Positions 32,001-40,282 of a stretch of DNA of 64,000 nt are shown here, one piece after another. Position 1 is the first letter of the stretch. Every line of letters begins with the position of its first letter. Both the position numbers and the translations under genes were made by a program. The notes under the pieces are model-generated. The model was not told the DNA's origin and made no database searches. It saw only the letters and a list, made by a program, of their open reading frames with translations. The stretch is from Symsagittifera roscoffensis (lineage: Eukaryota > Xenacoelomorpha > Acoela > Convolutidae). Location: contig NC_087071.1 of the NCBI RefSeq assembly GCF_963678635.1, positions 15,313,613 through 15,377,612 on the forward strand. Direction: 5' to 3'.

Positions 32001-33629
32001 TTTTTCCCAAATTCGATTACTGCTAACGCGTAGCCGCACGGTTGATGGATTTCAATTGTTTGCGTGCTAGATTTTCGCGGATCAGGTTGCGGTCCGTATA
32101 CTGGTAAGAGCAGTGACTCCAAATCAAAGTAGATTACTCTGGGTACGTACCAACGAGCTGTTAAGTTTTTGAACTTGTGGTCATCTTTTCCCGGCTTGGG
32201 CATTGTTATGACGACATCTTCGTCTTGGTAGCACAGTTCTTGATGTCTTCTCAGAGTTTCGAATGAAGCGCATGTGTGGAAACATTTGCGACAAATCTCA
32301 GATTGAAACCGGTGCACTTTGTGCCGCACGTACTCGACCAGTTTCTGGAGATCACTTATCAACACATAGTGATATTTTGATCCATCTGTCAGCAGCAACA
32401 AGTCCACAATCAGGCTAGTAGTGAATCTGCTCGATACTCTTATGGGCAACAATTCGCCATCGTTGTACCTGAACAGAAAAATAATTTTTATACCTAGGTT
32501 TGGAATGAAATAAAAAGGGTGTTTGAATAGGTGAAGAACATTATTGAAGGAATTTTAAAATTTTTAGAAGGCAATTAGAATTTGCTTACCGGAAGACGTT
32601 GATTTGACAATTGTTCAACTTTTCAAATCTGTCCATATCCATCAGACCCATTGGCATTTCGTATTCCCCCTTGATTTTCACAATATCTTCTTTGTCGAGA
32701 TTGTAGGTTGAGACTTTGTTTTTCTCCAGCCACCGTCTAGATGTGGGGTAGAGGGCCGGCTCATTCACATTGTGATATGCGGCAACAAAGCAGTAGAGAA
32801 AGCAACGGTCATCATCTTTAGTGTTGATATTTGTGAGCAGAGTAGATGCTGCGCTGAGTGCATCAGGTAGCTCGAGGTAGGATCCTGCTCTTATTGGTGA
32901 GAAGGCCGCGAAACTGATTTGCAATTTTTCAATTCTGTCAATAATCCATCCGCTACCATGAGAAGAGAACGAATTGACTTGGTTGACCATATGTTCAATC
33001 AGTTCCAAGAATTGAACCCCAGCTATTCCCTCGAAGTACACTGTCAATGTCTTAGTGTTCAGAAACAGCATGGTCCTTTCGAAGTTTCCACTTTCCCCGT
33101 CTTGCACAGTGGGAATTTTGATCATTCCCACTTCCACGTGGAATTGCACCTTGTTCGGACCCTCTTTGACCCTTTCCAGTATAAGAGCATCTTTTTCCTC
33201 CTTGTTTTGCATCATGACTTGAAGCAAATCCTTTTCTTTTTCACCAACTTTGAGATCGTATTGACGCAATTTGCCTCTGAACGCGCTTTCCGTTGGGGCA
33301 GCGGAAGACGTCGTCTCAATGCCGTCCCAAACTGGCAATGCGTGCTTCTTCAGCAAGTGTTGTCCATAGCTTTCCGCGGTGAGAAATATTGTATGGCAAT
33401 AGATACAATGACTATTCGAAGTCATATCATGTACCAGCTCGACGTGCTCTCGGGCTTCCGACAAACTCTCGAATGACTCGAGACACTCATCGCAAACAGT
33501 TTGAGGAGGAGGGGGAGGAAGGATCTTGTGAACTTTTTGCTCATGTCTTCTCAAGTTCCTTTTAGAGCTCAGTATTTTTCCGCACTGATGGCAAGGAACA
33601 GGTGCCGCGATAGAAGTAGAGTTCGGCAT
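29050..33629 (-). pseudogene. DNA polymerase B with zinc fingers, first copy (three exons)
   Basis: Exon 1 (33629-32590) carries three C2H2 fingers at residues 13-34, 46-67 and 75-96 and the region that usually precedes the exonuclease in Polinton PolB. Intron 1 is 32589-32469 (GTAAGC...TTCAG). Exon 2 (32468-29897) has a fourth C-x2-C...H...C finger, exonuclease motifs Y-F-D-L-E-S, H-N-L-S-N-Y-D and Y-L-T-T-D, an inserted endonuclease VII-like C-x2-C ... D-H-C-H ... C-N block, and polymerase motifs D-A-N-N-L-Y-G, N-S-A-S-G-K-T and Y-S-D-T-D-S. Intron 2 is 29896-29568; exon 3 (29567-29050) is the C-terminal domain with an acidic and then basic tail. Breaks: TAG about 30768 (TAT in the other copy), TAA at 30266 (shared by both copies), and one T missing near 30058 compared with the other copy. 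It would replicate the element by protein priming. Confidence 0.92.
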
Positions 33630-34316
33630 TGTTTGTTGAAGTTACTGAAGTAATTCAGGAAAATTTCAAGAAGTATAACTGGTTATGAAAAAGCAAAAGC
33701 GAGAAGTGACTAGCACCAAAAAACTTTGCGGGTAAAGGCAAGTAGAAGCCATTAACGAGAGTTATACTTCGCCGTCTTGGCAATAAGTACTTTCCTTTCC
33801 AAAAACAGGGTTTATTCTAGCTTTAAGCTCTATATGTCTCATCACTCTGCTCAAGTGCAGGGGTTTTGTACACTAAAAACTGATTCATTTACAGCTTCAA
33901 ACTTTTGCTGTTAATTTTAAGGGTTAGCGATAAAGTTTTGGCTTTTTTTAGGGGACTGGTTTAGACTTTCAATTAACATTTCAGCACTAAATTACAAAAT
34001 TTAAAGCTTAGAATGATTCAGATAGAGCCTAAAACTTTTTCTGACTAATTTTAACCGTGAAACAGTAATTTCCTAATAATTTCAAGCCCATTTCTTGGTT
34101 TGCGTAAATAGGTATAATAAAAAGTAGAAAAATGAGATAAAAGTATTCAGAAAGTAAAGCCCTCAACTAACTAATTAAGTTGAAATAAAATAGTAAACTT
34201 AAAAAATGAAAATTTTGCAAATTTGACACCTTGATAGTTACCGATGCATGATAAGCATAGATTGTCATTTGAATGTGTAAAAGATATCGGAACCAAAGTT
34301 TCCTTCATGTCATTCA
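33630..34316. other. Intergenic, upstream of PolB
   Basis: About 0.7 kb with no gene seen. It should hold the PolB promoter and ends at the left boundary of the nested element. Confidence 0.5.
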
Positions 34317-34435
34317 GTGTCCCGTGAAACATTTCATATCATGTCCTTCGAAATATTAAGGCATGGCCGTTTGGTTTAAGGGGCAATAGCTAACCCGGCG
34401 TTGCTCGTCGCTACGCTCCTCGGGAACGCCTCCCG
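34317..34435 (+). repeat. Nested element left inverted repeat
   Basis: 119 bp, nearly identical to the complement of 37879-37997; the outer ~30 bases are more diverged. The inner half is CpG-rich (GGCGTTGCTCGTCGC ... GGGAACGCC), with GGCGTT and AACGCC able to pair. GGCATGGCCGTTTGGTTTAAG resembles a tRNA D-arm with an A-box. Confidence 0.85.
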
Positions 34436-35039
34436 TTCTGTAATTTGAAGTGAATTTTTTTTTCAAAATAAAGGAAAACCTCAAACTTTTTATGTTGTGA
34501 AGAAAGGAAAAGTAATGTTTAAAAAAGTGTCTTTTAAATCTATCAACAAAAAAACCAGTAAGTTTTGTGGGACCTCGAGCACAGTTCTACTGGTCAAGTT
34601 CGAAATTTAAAAAACATAATTTTTTAACTTTTTTTTCCTTCATTTTTAGCTTGAATTATTCGTTCACGTTTAAAATTCAAGTGAATGTGGTTTAAAATTT
34701 TTAGGAGCTATCTGATACGTAATTATGACAAGCGTAGAAATAAAAAAAAAACAATTATAGCCCAATCAATGAGAGTAGACGCTTAAAAAGTAGTGATTTT
34801 TTGAGAAAGTCTGATTTTTGTGAAAATATTGAAAAAAAAATTGGGAAAAAATTTTTTTCTCTCCAAATCCATTGAAACTACCCTCAATCAATTTGCCATG
34901 AATTTCTGAGCAAGGTTAAGGGTCATGTTCATTTTTCGAAAAAAAAAAAAAATTTTTTTTTCACATTTTTACCAAAAAATTGTCCGTTTTACACCCAAAA
35001 CATGTAAATGAATGTAATATAATGCAGATTTATGGCTTA

Positions 35040-35121
35040 AAACACTCTCTGTTACTTTGCGTAAGACCTGGCTAACCCCACCGAGCACAAAGTATGATGA
35101 GAGAGAGGACAGAGAGTGTTT
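35040..35121. repeat. Stem-loop in nested element
   Basis: AAACACTCTCTGT (35040-35052) pairs perfectly with ACAGAGAGTGTTT (35109-35121), and inside it TACTTTG (35053-35059) pairs with CAAAGTA (35088-35094). The whole is about 82 nt and is kept in the second copy at 45340-45421. Role unknown; a replication or RNA-processing signal is possible. Confidence 0.7.
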
Positions 35122-35261
35122 GATAAAAAAGCCAAATAAATATGGTTGGACTACCAACAAGAAAATGTTGGACCCTTCCATATTTATCTTTCTTTTGAAA
35201 AGAAAGCAATATCCCGAAAAGGATGTTCCAAAGGGGGTTCACTACTGAGCAAGTGTATTTA

Positions 35262-35281
35262 TCTCTCTCTCTCTCTCTCTC
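35262..35281. repeat. (TC)n microsatellite
   Basis: About ten TC units. The second copy (about 45562-45583) is one unit longer, as expected of two independent copies. Confidence 0.85.
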
Positions 35282-35531
35282 ATTCTTTCTCAAACAACAA
35301 TTTTAGCGTAAAATTATTCTCGATTTGTGATTTTTTTCTAGTTTTTCTCTAAGATTTTGCTGAAAACTTTACGGGGCAAACTTTAATTGATCTATTAAGC
35401 AAAATAAAAACTGAGACAAAAAAAATACACACAGTAATGTTAAAACAGCTTAGAAGTCAAATCAAACAAAAATGAAAATATAAAACCTTGGAATAATATT
35501 TGAAACAAAGGAAAGTTTTTTGTTTAAGTTA

Positions 35532-36176
35532 TTAGAAACCTCGAAACTGTAGTTTTCTCTTTTTTGGCGCATAGCAAGCTGCATTTGGAGGAGTGCCTTG
35601 AATGAGATCTGGGGTGACTAGATCAATTGTCTCCGCACTAGATGAAACCCGAGCATCCGAATAGGAAGTTGATTGTTCTGGAGTTGAAACTGCTCCCCTA
35701 ACAAACGACTCGGGAGACATTGCTGTCGGAATATCCCAGTACGCTTCGCGCTCTGCATAATCACGAATACATCCCTCCTGATTTTCATACAACAGCATTG
35801 ACTCGCAGTCATACGCGAAGAGAATTTTTCTTGGAGACTGCTCGAGCGAGGTTGTGTCGTTTATCTCCGTCTTTTCTAATGCCGGATAGCTCTCGTGAAT
35901 AGTGCAACTCTCGTACATTCGTTTTCGATTCTGTCTAAGTAGATCGATGTGATCAAGGAGGTAGTTTGGTAGCATGATATGACTTTTTGTAGTCCATTCC
36001 TCGTTTTGATTCTCGTCGTTTTTTCGGGGAGCCAAGTCATTAAACGGACTTGCTGTAGACGGAGAGACTCTCTCTTTCTGTTGATGGATGACTGCAATCG
36101 ACTCTCTCGTGTATGTTTGGTAAATAATTGTTCTTTCTCGATCAGACACTGAGATTATTTGTAAAGGACTAGTCAT
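35532..36176 (-). CDS. Unknown 214-residue protein of the nested element
   Basis: Starts at ATG 36176. Not recognised. The protein is Ser/Thr/Glu-rich and mostly polar, with no membrane segment. Its C-terminus P-K-K-R-K-L-Q-F-R-G-F contains a nuclear-localisation-like basic cluster. It is transcribed away from the two plus-strand ORFs. The second copy (45834-46478) is intact and differs at few residues, so the frame has been kept. It could be a regulatory or DNA-associated protein; that is a guess from the basic cluster. Confidence 0.65.
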   Translation of the reverse strand: MTSPLQIISVSDRERTIIYQTYTRESIAVIHQQKERVSPSTASPFNDLAPRKNDENQNEEWTTKSHIMLPNYLLDHIDLLRQNRKRMYESCTIHESYPALEKTEINDTTSLEQSPRKILFAYDCESMLLYENQEGCIRDYAEREAYWDIPTAMSPESFVRGAVSTPEQSTSYSDARVSSSAETIDLVTPDLIQGTPPNAACYAPKKRKLQFRGF

Positions 36177-36802
36177 GACTTGAAAAGGTTTAAAGTTTTG
36201 TTAAAATGAAATGACTGAACTACCGAAATGAAATTGAGAGAATGAAAAGTATGAAAAGTTTATTAATGAGAATGAGATCAGGAAAGGGGTGGCATAGTTC
36301 AATTAGATCAATGCTAATAACTTTTTAGGCGAGGCTATCAAACTTTATTCATTCTTCTAAGCATGACGCCTGAGGTCATGTTAGGAATGAATGTGAAAAC
36401 CCGATTTTTTAGATTTATGTGACAGCTTTATTATAGTGGCTACGGGCGAAATCACTCAAAATCAAGTTTTCATGATAGTTTGCCAGACATTCATTGTTAT
36501 GCTGTTAGAAATTTATTACCATGATTCATAACAGTCATTAAAATAACCGTCACAATAAATAACACTAGAAGATTTTTAGAGTATCGCCGGGGGAAAAAGT
36601 AACTAAATACCCATATAAAAAGAGGTTTATCGTTAAAGAAATTATATCCTTGGTGATTAAGTCTTATCAATATGGCTTAGGACGCTCGTAAACTTTATCA
36701 CCTAAATTTTTACTTTGGGAGCGCATGATCTGTCTCGTATACTGTGATCAGTCATTCTTCAACGTTCCACACTAAAAACCAGTTGGTTGTTATTCATTTA
36801 TA
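36177..36802. promoter_or_regulatory. Divergent promoter region of the nested element
   Basis: Separates the leftward ORF from the PC4-like ORF. TCAGTCATT occurs at 36748-36756 on the plus strand, about 50 bases before the PC4-like ATG, and on the minus strand at 36218-36210, about 40 bases before the 214-residue ORF. TCAGT is the arthropod-type initiator consensus. A CATATAAAAAG stretch at about 36611-36621 is TATA-like but lies too far upstream to serve that initiator. Confidence 0.45.
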
Positions 36803-37162
36803 ATGTACGCTTCCCTTGACACGGATGTAGACTATTTCGATGATTTTAGGGATATATCTTCGAATGATAAACGTTTAGTTAGAGTCGGTGCAAAAACATT
36901 CGCACAGACCGGTACTTACATAACTATCAAATTGTACAAAAAAGACGAAGAGGGAACTTTCAAGTATCGACAAGGAGTAACTTTGTCAACTGGTGAATTC
37001 GAGTCCTTGGCGGACAATTATACAAAAATCAAAAGGTTGACGAAAGGAAAAAACTGCGACGTGACTGAAAAACTTAGAAAAAAGCGAAGCAAATCTAAAA
37101 AATCTTCATGCTCTGAAAAGGAATGCGAAAGTGAAAACGATGATAACTGTCGGGTTGTGTAA
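36803..37162 (+). CDS. PC4-like ssDNA-binding protein
   Basis: 119 residues from ATG 36803. Residues about 29-72 read as a PC4/p15 coactivator fold: V-R-V-G-A-K, then strand T-Y-I-T-I-K-L-Y-K-K, a D-E-E-G turn, K-Y-R-Q-G-V-T-L-S, and the helix start G-E-F-E-S-L-A-D-N-Y. The tail is Lys/Arg/Ser-rich and then acidic (E-S-E-N-D-D-N). PC4 proteins bind single-stranded DNA and act in transcription and replication. The assignment rests on pattern alone. A second, weaker PC4-like pattern may exist in the Polinton ORF at 53991-54332. The second copy differs at one residue (V to I). Confidence 0.6.
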   Translation: MYASLDTDVDYFDDFRDISSNDKRLVRVGAKTFAQTGTYITIKLYKKDEEGTFKYRQGVTLSTGEFESLADNYTKIKRLTKGKNCDVTEKLRKKRSKSKKSSCSEKECESENDDNCRVV

Positions 37163-37199
37163 CATTATCAACTCGTTATTCGATTGAAACTTCAAAGCA

Positions 37200-37825
37200 A
37201 TGGTTGAAGCAATGTATGAGCAATCCCCTGATTATTTCAAACAGTTCCGTAAAAATTACAAATTTTTCATCCTGAATCATGAACCCAACTTTTCAGGCTT
37301 CGCTTCAAAAGCAAATTTTGCAGTATCCTCCCATTCGAATAAATTAGATTTTTGCAACCATTCGATTGACAACGAAAAACATTATCATGTGCTGGTCGAA
37401 TTTACGAAAGAGTCTACCAATTTACTTAACAAGATGACTTCAAAAGCCTTCGTTGTTCCTTGTCTTCTCTCTACATTCAAATATTTATTTTGGGTTGCTC
37501 CAGCTATGAATTGTCTGGCCCTCTGATGGAAAGACTGAAAATAGCTGTGAATTATAACTCCATCAACAACTTAGATGTTAGTGGTGTTCCAGTTCGCAGA
37601 CGATTGCCTCAAGTTTGCTTCGGCTCGCAGACTAAATCTGTTCAAACTCAAACTGACCTGATTACTAACGTAACAATTGAACGCTTTACTAATATTTTGA
37701 ATGGTGAAAACGCTGCTGAGTTTTCTAAAATAATTGACATAATTTTAAGTGGGTATGGTTGTTTGGAAATTGATTCAAACACTTTGTTTGTGAAATTTAT
37801 CATGGAGAAGAAATTCAAGTTTTAA
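37200..37825 (+). pseudogene. Nested-element ORF with HxH motif, frameshifted copy
   Basis: Same gene as 47502-48128 but with one T fewer in the run near 37490, so the frame splits into 37200-37526 and a second piece ending at 37825. The first piece carries K-H-Y-H-V-L-V at residues 60-66. See the intact copy for discussion. Confidence 0.75.
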
Positions 37826-37878
37826 ATATTGGTTTTCTTTCGCTCTTGTATATCAAAAAAAAATTGTTACTACACAAG

Positions 37879-37997
37879 CGGAAGGCGTTCCCGAGGAGCG
37901 TAGCGACGAGCAACGCCGGGTTAGCTATTGCCCCTTAAACCAAACGGCCATGCCTTAATATTTCGAAGGACTTGATATGAAACTTTTCGCGGTTCAC
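37879..37997 (-). repeat. Nested element right inverted repeat
   Basis: 119 bp, complement of the left repeat. Confidence 0.85.
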
Positions 37998-38090
37998 ATA
38001 AACTTGCAGAAAAAAAACTTTGTTGTTAATAAGAATGAATTGGAAAAAAAAACGAATTTATAAACTTTACAAAAACATCAATAAATTAAT

Positions 38091-38527
38091 TTAGAATAAC
38101 ATATGTTTGGCAAATCTTATCAAATCATGATCATTAAGTTTGAAACCTATTGGAAATTAGTTTGTTATTATAAATGAGCAACATAAATACAATAAAGTCC
38201 GCATAACACTGAATCAGCTGATTGTATTGGTTTTTTTAACAGTAGCTGATTTCCCTCGTGAATTGTACGTCGCATATTCTTGTACACGAGGGGATAATCA
38301 CATAATCGTTTACCTAGAGGATCTGCGAAGAATATCTGTCCTCCAGCTTTAGCAAAAAGCAACCAGTGGGATCCAGGTTGATCCGATGGTGAGGCATTCA
38401 TAATCATGAACGTATTATCGTTTTTCAGTACTGAAGAGCATGGCAAATCTGCCGGAAAAACACCTCTAAAGCGATGTTTCAAATGTTTACAACGGTTAAT
38501 AATTTCTACTAGTTGAAGATTATCCAT
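38091..38527 (-). pseudogene. Adenain-like cysteine protease, first copy
   Basis: The open part (119 residues from ATG 38527) has H54 in G-S-H-W, D69 in F-A-D-P-L-G, Q102 in I-Q-S-A-D and C109 in L-C-G-L-Y-C, the catalytic order of the adenovirus protease family. The frame stops at 38168, about 20-30 residues early. The rest of a plausible C-terminus ending at 38091 lies in another frame, and in this copy also carries a stop that the second copy lacks. The break at a T run is shared by both copies. It would mature capsid precursors. It lies 7 bases downstream of the major capsid stop. Confidence 0.8.
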
Positions 38528-38534
38528 GTCTATC

Positions 38535-39851
38535 TTAGGTCATTAGAGTGTTTTTGGTAATTTTTCTATCTGAACGCACATAAACTGTTGATGCACGCTC
38601 TCCCATAAACAATAACTCGACGTTATTACCGAGACCTGCGTCAAACTTGAGTTCGAGCGAAATAGTGCAATTGGTCAATTCAGGATGAATAAAATCGTGT
38701 GAAGCCTCCTGAGTAGACGTGAGATCAAAAGCCATAATATAATGATTATCATAATTAGCGAGACTGATTCCATGAATAGTGTTTAAAACAAAATCAAGAG
38801 CCTCAAGCGTATTGTAATAAATTCTTTTATTGTCTGATGTTGAGATGGGAGTTCCGGCAATGGGTAGACCGTTTCTGTACACAATGATCTCATTCAACCC
38901 AAATTTCTGGTAATGAAAAGGGTTTGTTCTATTAGTACCCAAATATGCTTCGTTTATGCTCATTGCTACTATCATTCTTCGAACAGGTTCTTTTGCAAAA
39001 ACATCCTCTTGTCGCCAGCTTTGTACTCCTGCAGTTGCGAGAAACGTTTTTGGTACTACTTCGATGTAATTGTAAATTGCCGGGTTCTTCAACAAAGTTT
39101 TTTCTATTGATGAGAGAACATAGTCAGTCACAGTCATCTTTCTGACATAGAGGTTAGCTTCGATTATTTGGACCTTGTAGTGTTTAGCTGCATCTTCAGA
39201 TATGACAACAAAATCATTAGGAGAACGTCTAAGAGACAATCTTATTGTCACACCGCTAAGTAGATGCTTGTCACACGACAAAAAGTCGCAAGCAATTTTA
39301 CCAAATAGCTTCAGCTCGCTCGAGGCCGCAACGCGACCTTTACGCTGCGTAACATCATCAGCTCTCCTTCCAGCACCGTCAATGGCTGATGGATTTTCTT
39401 CATAATAATAACCTTGACAAGCCAACCATGTTTTCTTGGCATCATTACCGTACGAAAACTCGGTCTCAATAAAGCTTTTATGGGCAAAATTAGCATTGGT
39501 AGTTGATATTTTTTCACCATTCAGAGACAGTGTACACTCAGAAAATAATGAAGATAAAGGATTGTTAACAAAATACGGCGTATCTCTGTTTGCCGCCTCT
39601 GTAGCATGCGTTCGAAGCACGTTTCGATTGCTTCGAACAATTCGTGCAACTATTTCCAAACGAGTACGTTGAAGATCGATGAAATTATTTCTGTCGCCGA
39701 GTACTTCAAACTCGAGCATAGGACCATCAGGAGAGTAGGAAGGTCCAATTTTTTGGGTGAATGCATTTTCAAAAGTGACAAGTAAAGGCGGTTTCTCAAA
39801 TAAGTCCAAGGAGCTGTGAGTTGCTTCACTCGGGATTAAATTAGAAATCAT
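38535..39851 (-). CDS. Polinton major capsid protein (double jelly-roll), first copy
   Basis: 438 residues from ATG 39851. The N-terminal block with G-P-S-Y-S-P-D-G-P and G-D-R-N-N-F-I-D-L is characteristic of Polinton/adintovirus major capsid proteins. The C-terminal block with N-C-T-I-S-L-E-L-K-F is the usual last strands. It should form hexon-like trimers of an icosahedral particle. The start overlaps the core-protein stop by 11 bases. The second copy differs only at isolated residues (I to S near residue 359). The frame is intact in both copies although neighbouring genes are broken. Confidence 0.88.
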   Translation of the reverse strand: MISNLIPSEATHSSLDLFEKPPLLVTFENAFTQKIGPSYSPDGPMLEFEVLGDRNNFIDLQRTRLEIVARIVRSNRNVLRTHATEAANRDTPYFVNNPLSSLFSECTLSLNGEKISTTNANFAHKSFIETEFSYGNDAKKTWLACQGYYYEENPSAIDGAGRRADDVTQRKGRVAASSELKLFGKIACDFLSCDKHLLSGVTIRLSLRRSPNDFVVISEDAAKHYKVQIIEANLYVRKMTVTDYVLSSIEKTLLKNPAIYNYIEVVPKTFLATAGVQSWRQEDVFAKEPVRRMIVAMSINEAYLGTNRTNPFHYQKFGLNEIIVYRNGLPIAGTPISTSDNKRIYYNTLEALDFVLNTIHGISLANYDNHYIMAFDLTSTQEASHDFIHPELTNCTISLELKFDAGLGNNVELLFMGERASTVYVRSDRKITKNTLMT

Positions 39852-40248
39852 TTTTAACCCTTGTAAAGAAATCGGAGCGACTTCTCTGTGCAGTTCGTTT
39901 TCTGGGAATGACGCGTCTCGTTTTTCGTTTAAACGCTGTCGTTCTTTTCGGATGACTTTTCCGAGATCTACTTCCTCCTCCTACTTGCTTTTTGATTGTT
40001 TTTCTAACGGTGCTTTTGAGCGCCTGCTTAGGACTTTTTCTTTTTGTTGCAACTTCTATCAGTTCTGGAGCTGCCTGAAGAAGTAGTTCTTTTCCGATTT
40101 TTTTAGCCGCGGGTATCACAAATTTTCGAGCCAGTGGAAGTGCGACTCTTCCTATTCCCAAGGCTAATGCACCGAAGCCACTGCCTCGTTGTCTATAATG
40201 CCCCGAGAAATGTGGTAGGTTTGCTTGGTTGTGGTAATATGAATCCAT
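39841..40248 (-). CDS. Basic core/membrane-active virion protein
   Basis: 135 residues from ATG 40248; a TTG three codons earlier is also possible. It starts with a short polar part and G-S-G-F-G-A-L, then an amphipathic/hydrophobic helix around V-A-L-P-L-A-R-K-F-V-I-P-A-A, and ends in an Arg/Lys-rich stretch. This matches the pattern of adintovirus and Polinton proteins compared to adenovirus pX/pVI: DNA condensation or membrane disruption. It sits directly upstream of the major capsid gene. Confidence 0.7.
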   Translation of the reverse strand: MDSYYHNQANLPHFSGHYRQRGSGFGALALGIGRVALPLARKFVIPAAKKIGKELLLQAAPELIEVATKRKSPKQALKSTVRKTIKKQVGGGSRSRKSHPKRTTAFKRKTRRVIPRKRTAQRSRSDFFTRVKNDF

Positions 40249-40282
40249 TTTGATCAATTGCTAAACTTTTGAAATTTCAAAG

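Larger units (their letters stand above)
34436..35531. other. Non-coding left arm of the nested element
   Basis: No coding frame is convincing. It contains long A and T runs, the stem-loop at 35040-35121 and a CT microsatellite. Confidence 0.5.
34317..37997. mobile_element. Nested 3.68-kb inverted-repeat element, first copy
   Basis: Two inverted repeats of 119 bp (34317-34435 and 37879-37997) bound a unit with three ORFs: one leftward (214 residues) and two rightward (119 and about 208 residues), transcribed from a shared central region. The plus-strand genes run against all other Polinton genes. No known transposase, integrase or recombinase is seen. It lies in the intergenic space between PolB and the protease. 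A clear target duplication is not visible, so the outer limits could be off by some bases. It may be an independent element that inserted into a Polinton, or a Polinton accessory cassette. Confidence 0.75.

Noticed and set aside
32919-33476. 185-codon plus-strand frame (and its copy at 43218-43775)
   Set aside because: Antisense to the zinc-finger exon of PolB, whose motifs are on the other strand.
38168-38240. A 44-base intron at the protease 3' end
   Set aside because: A GT...AG pair would restore a frame, but it would remove sequence that looks like the normal protease C-terminal helix in the second copy, so a frameshift is more likely.
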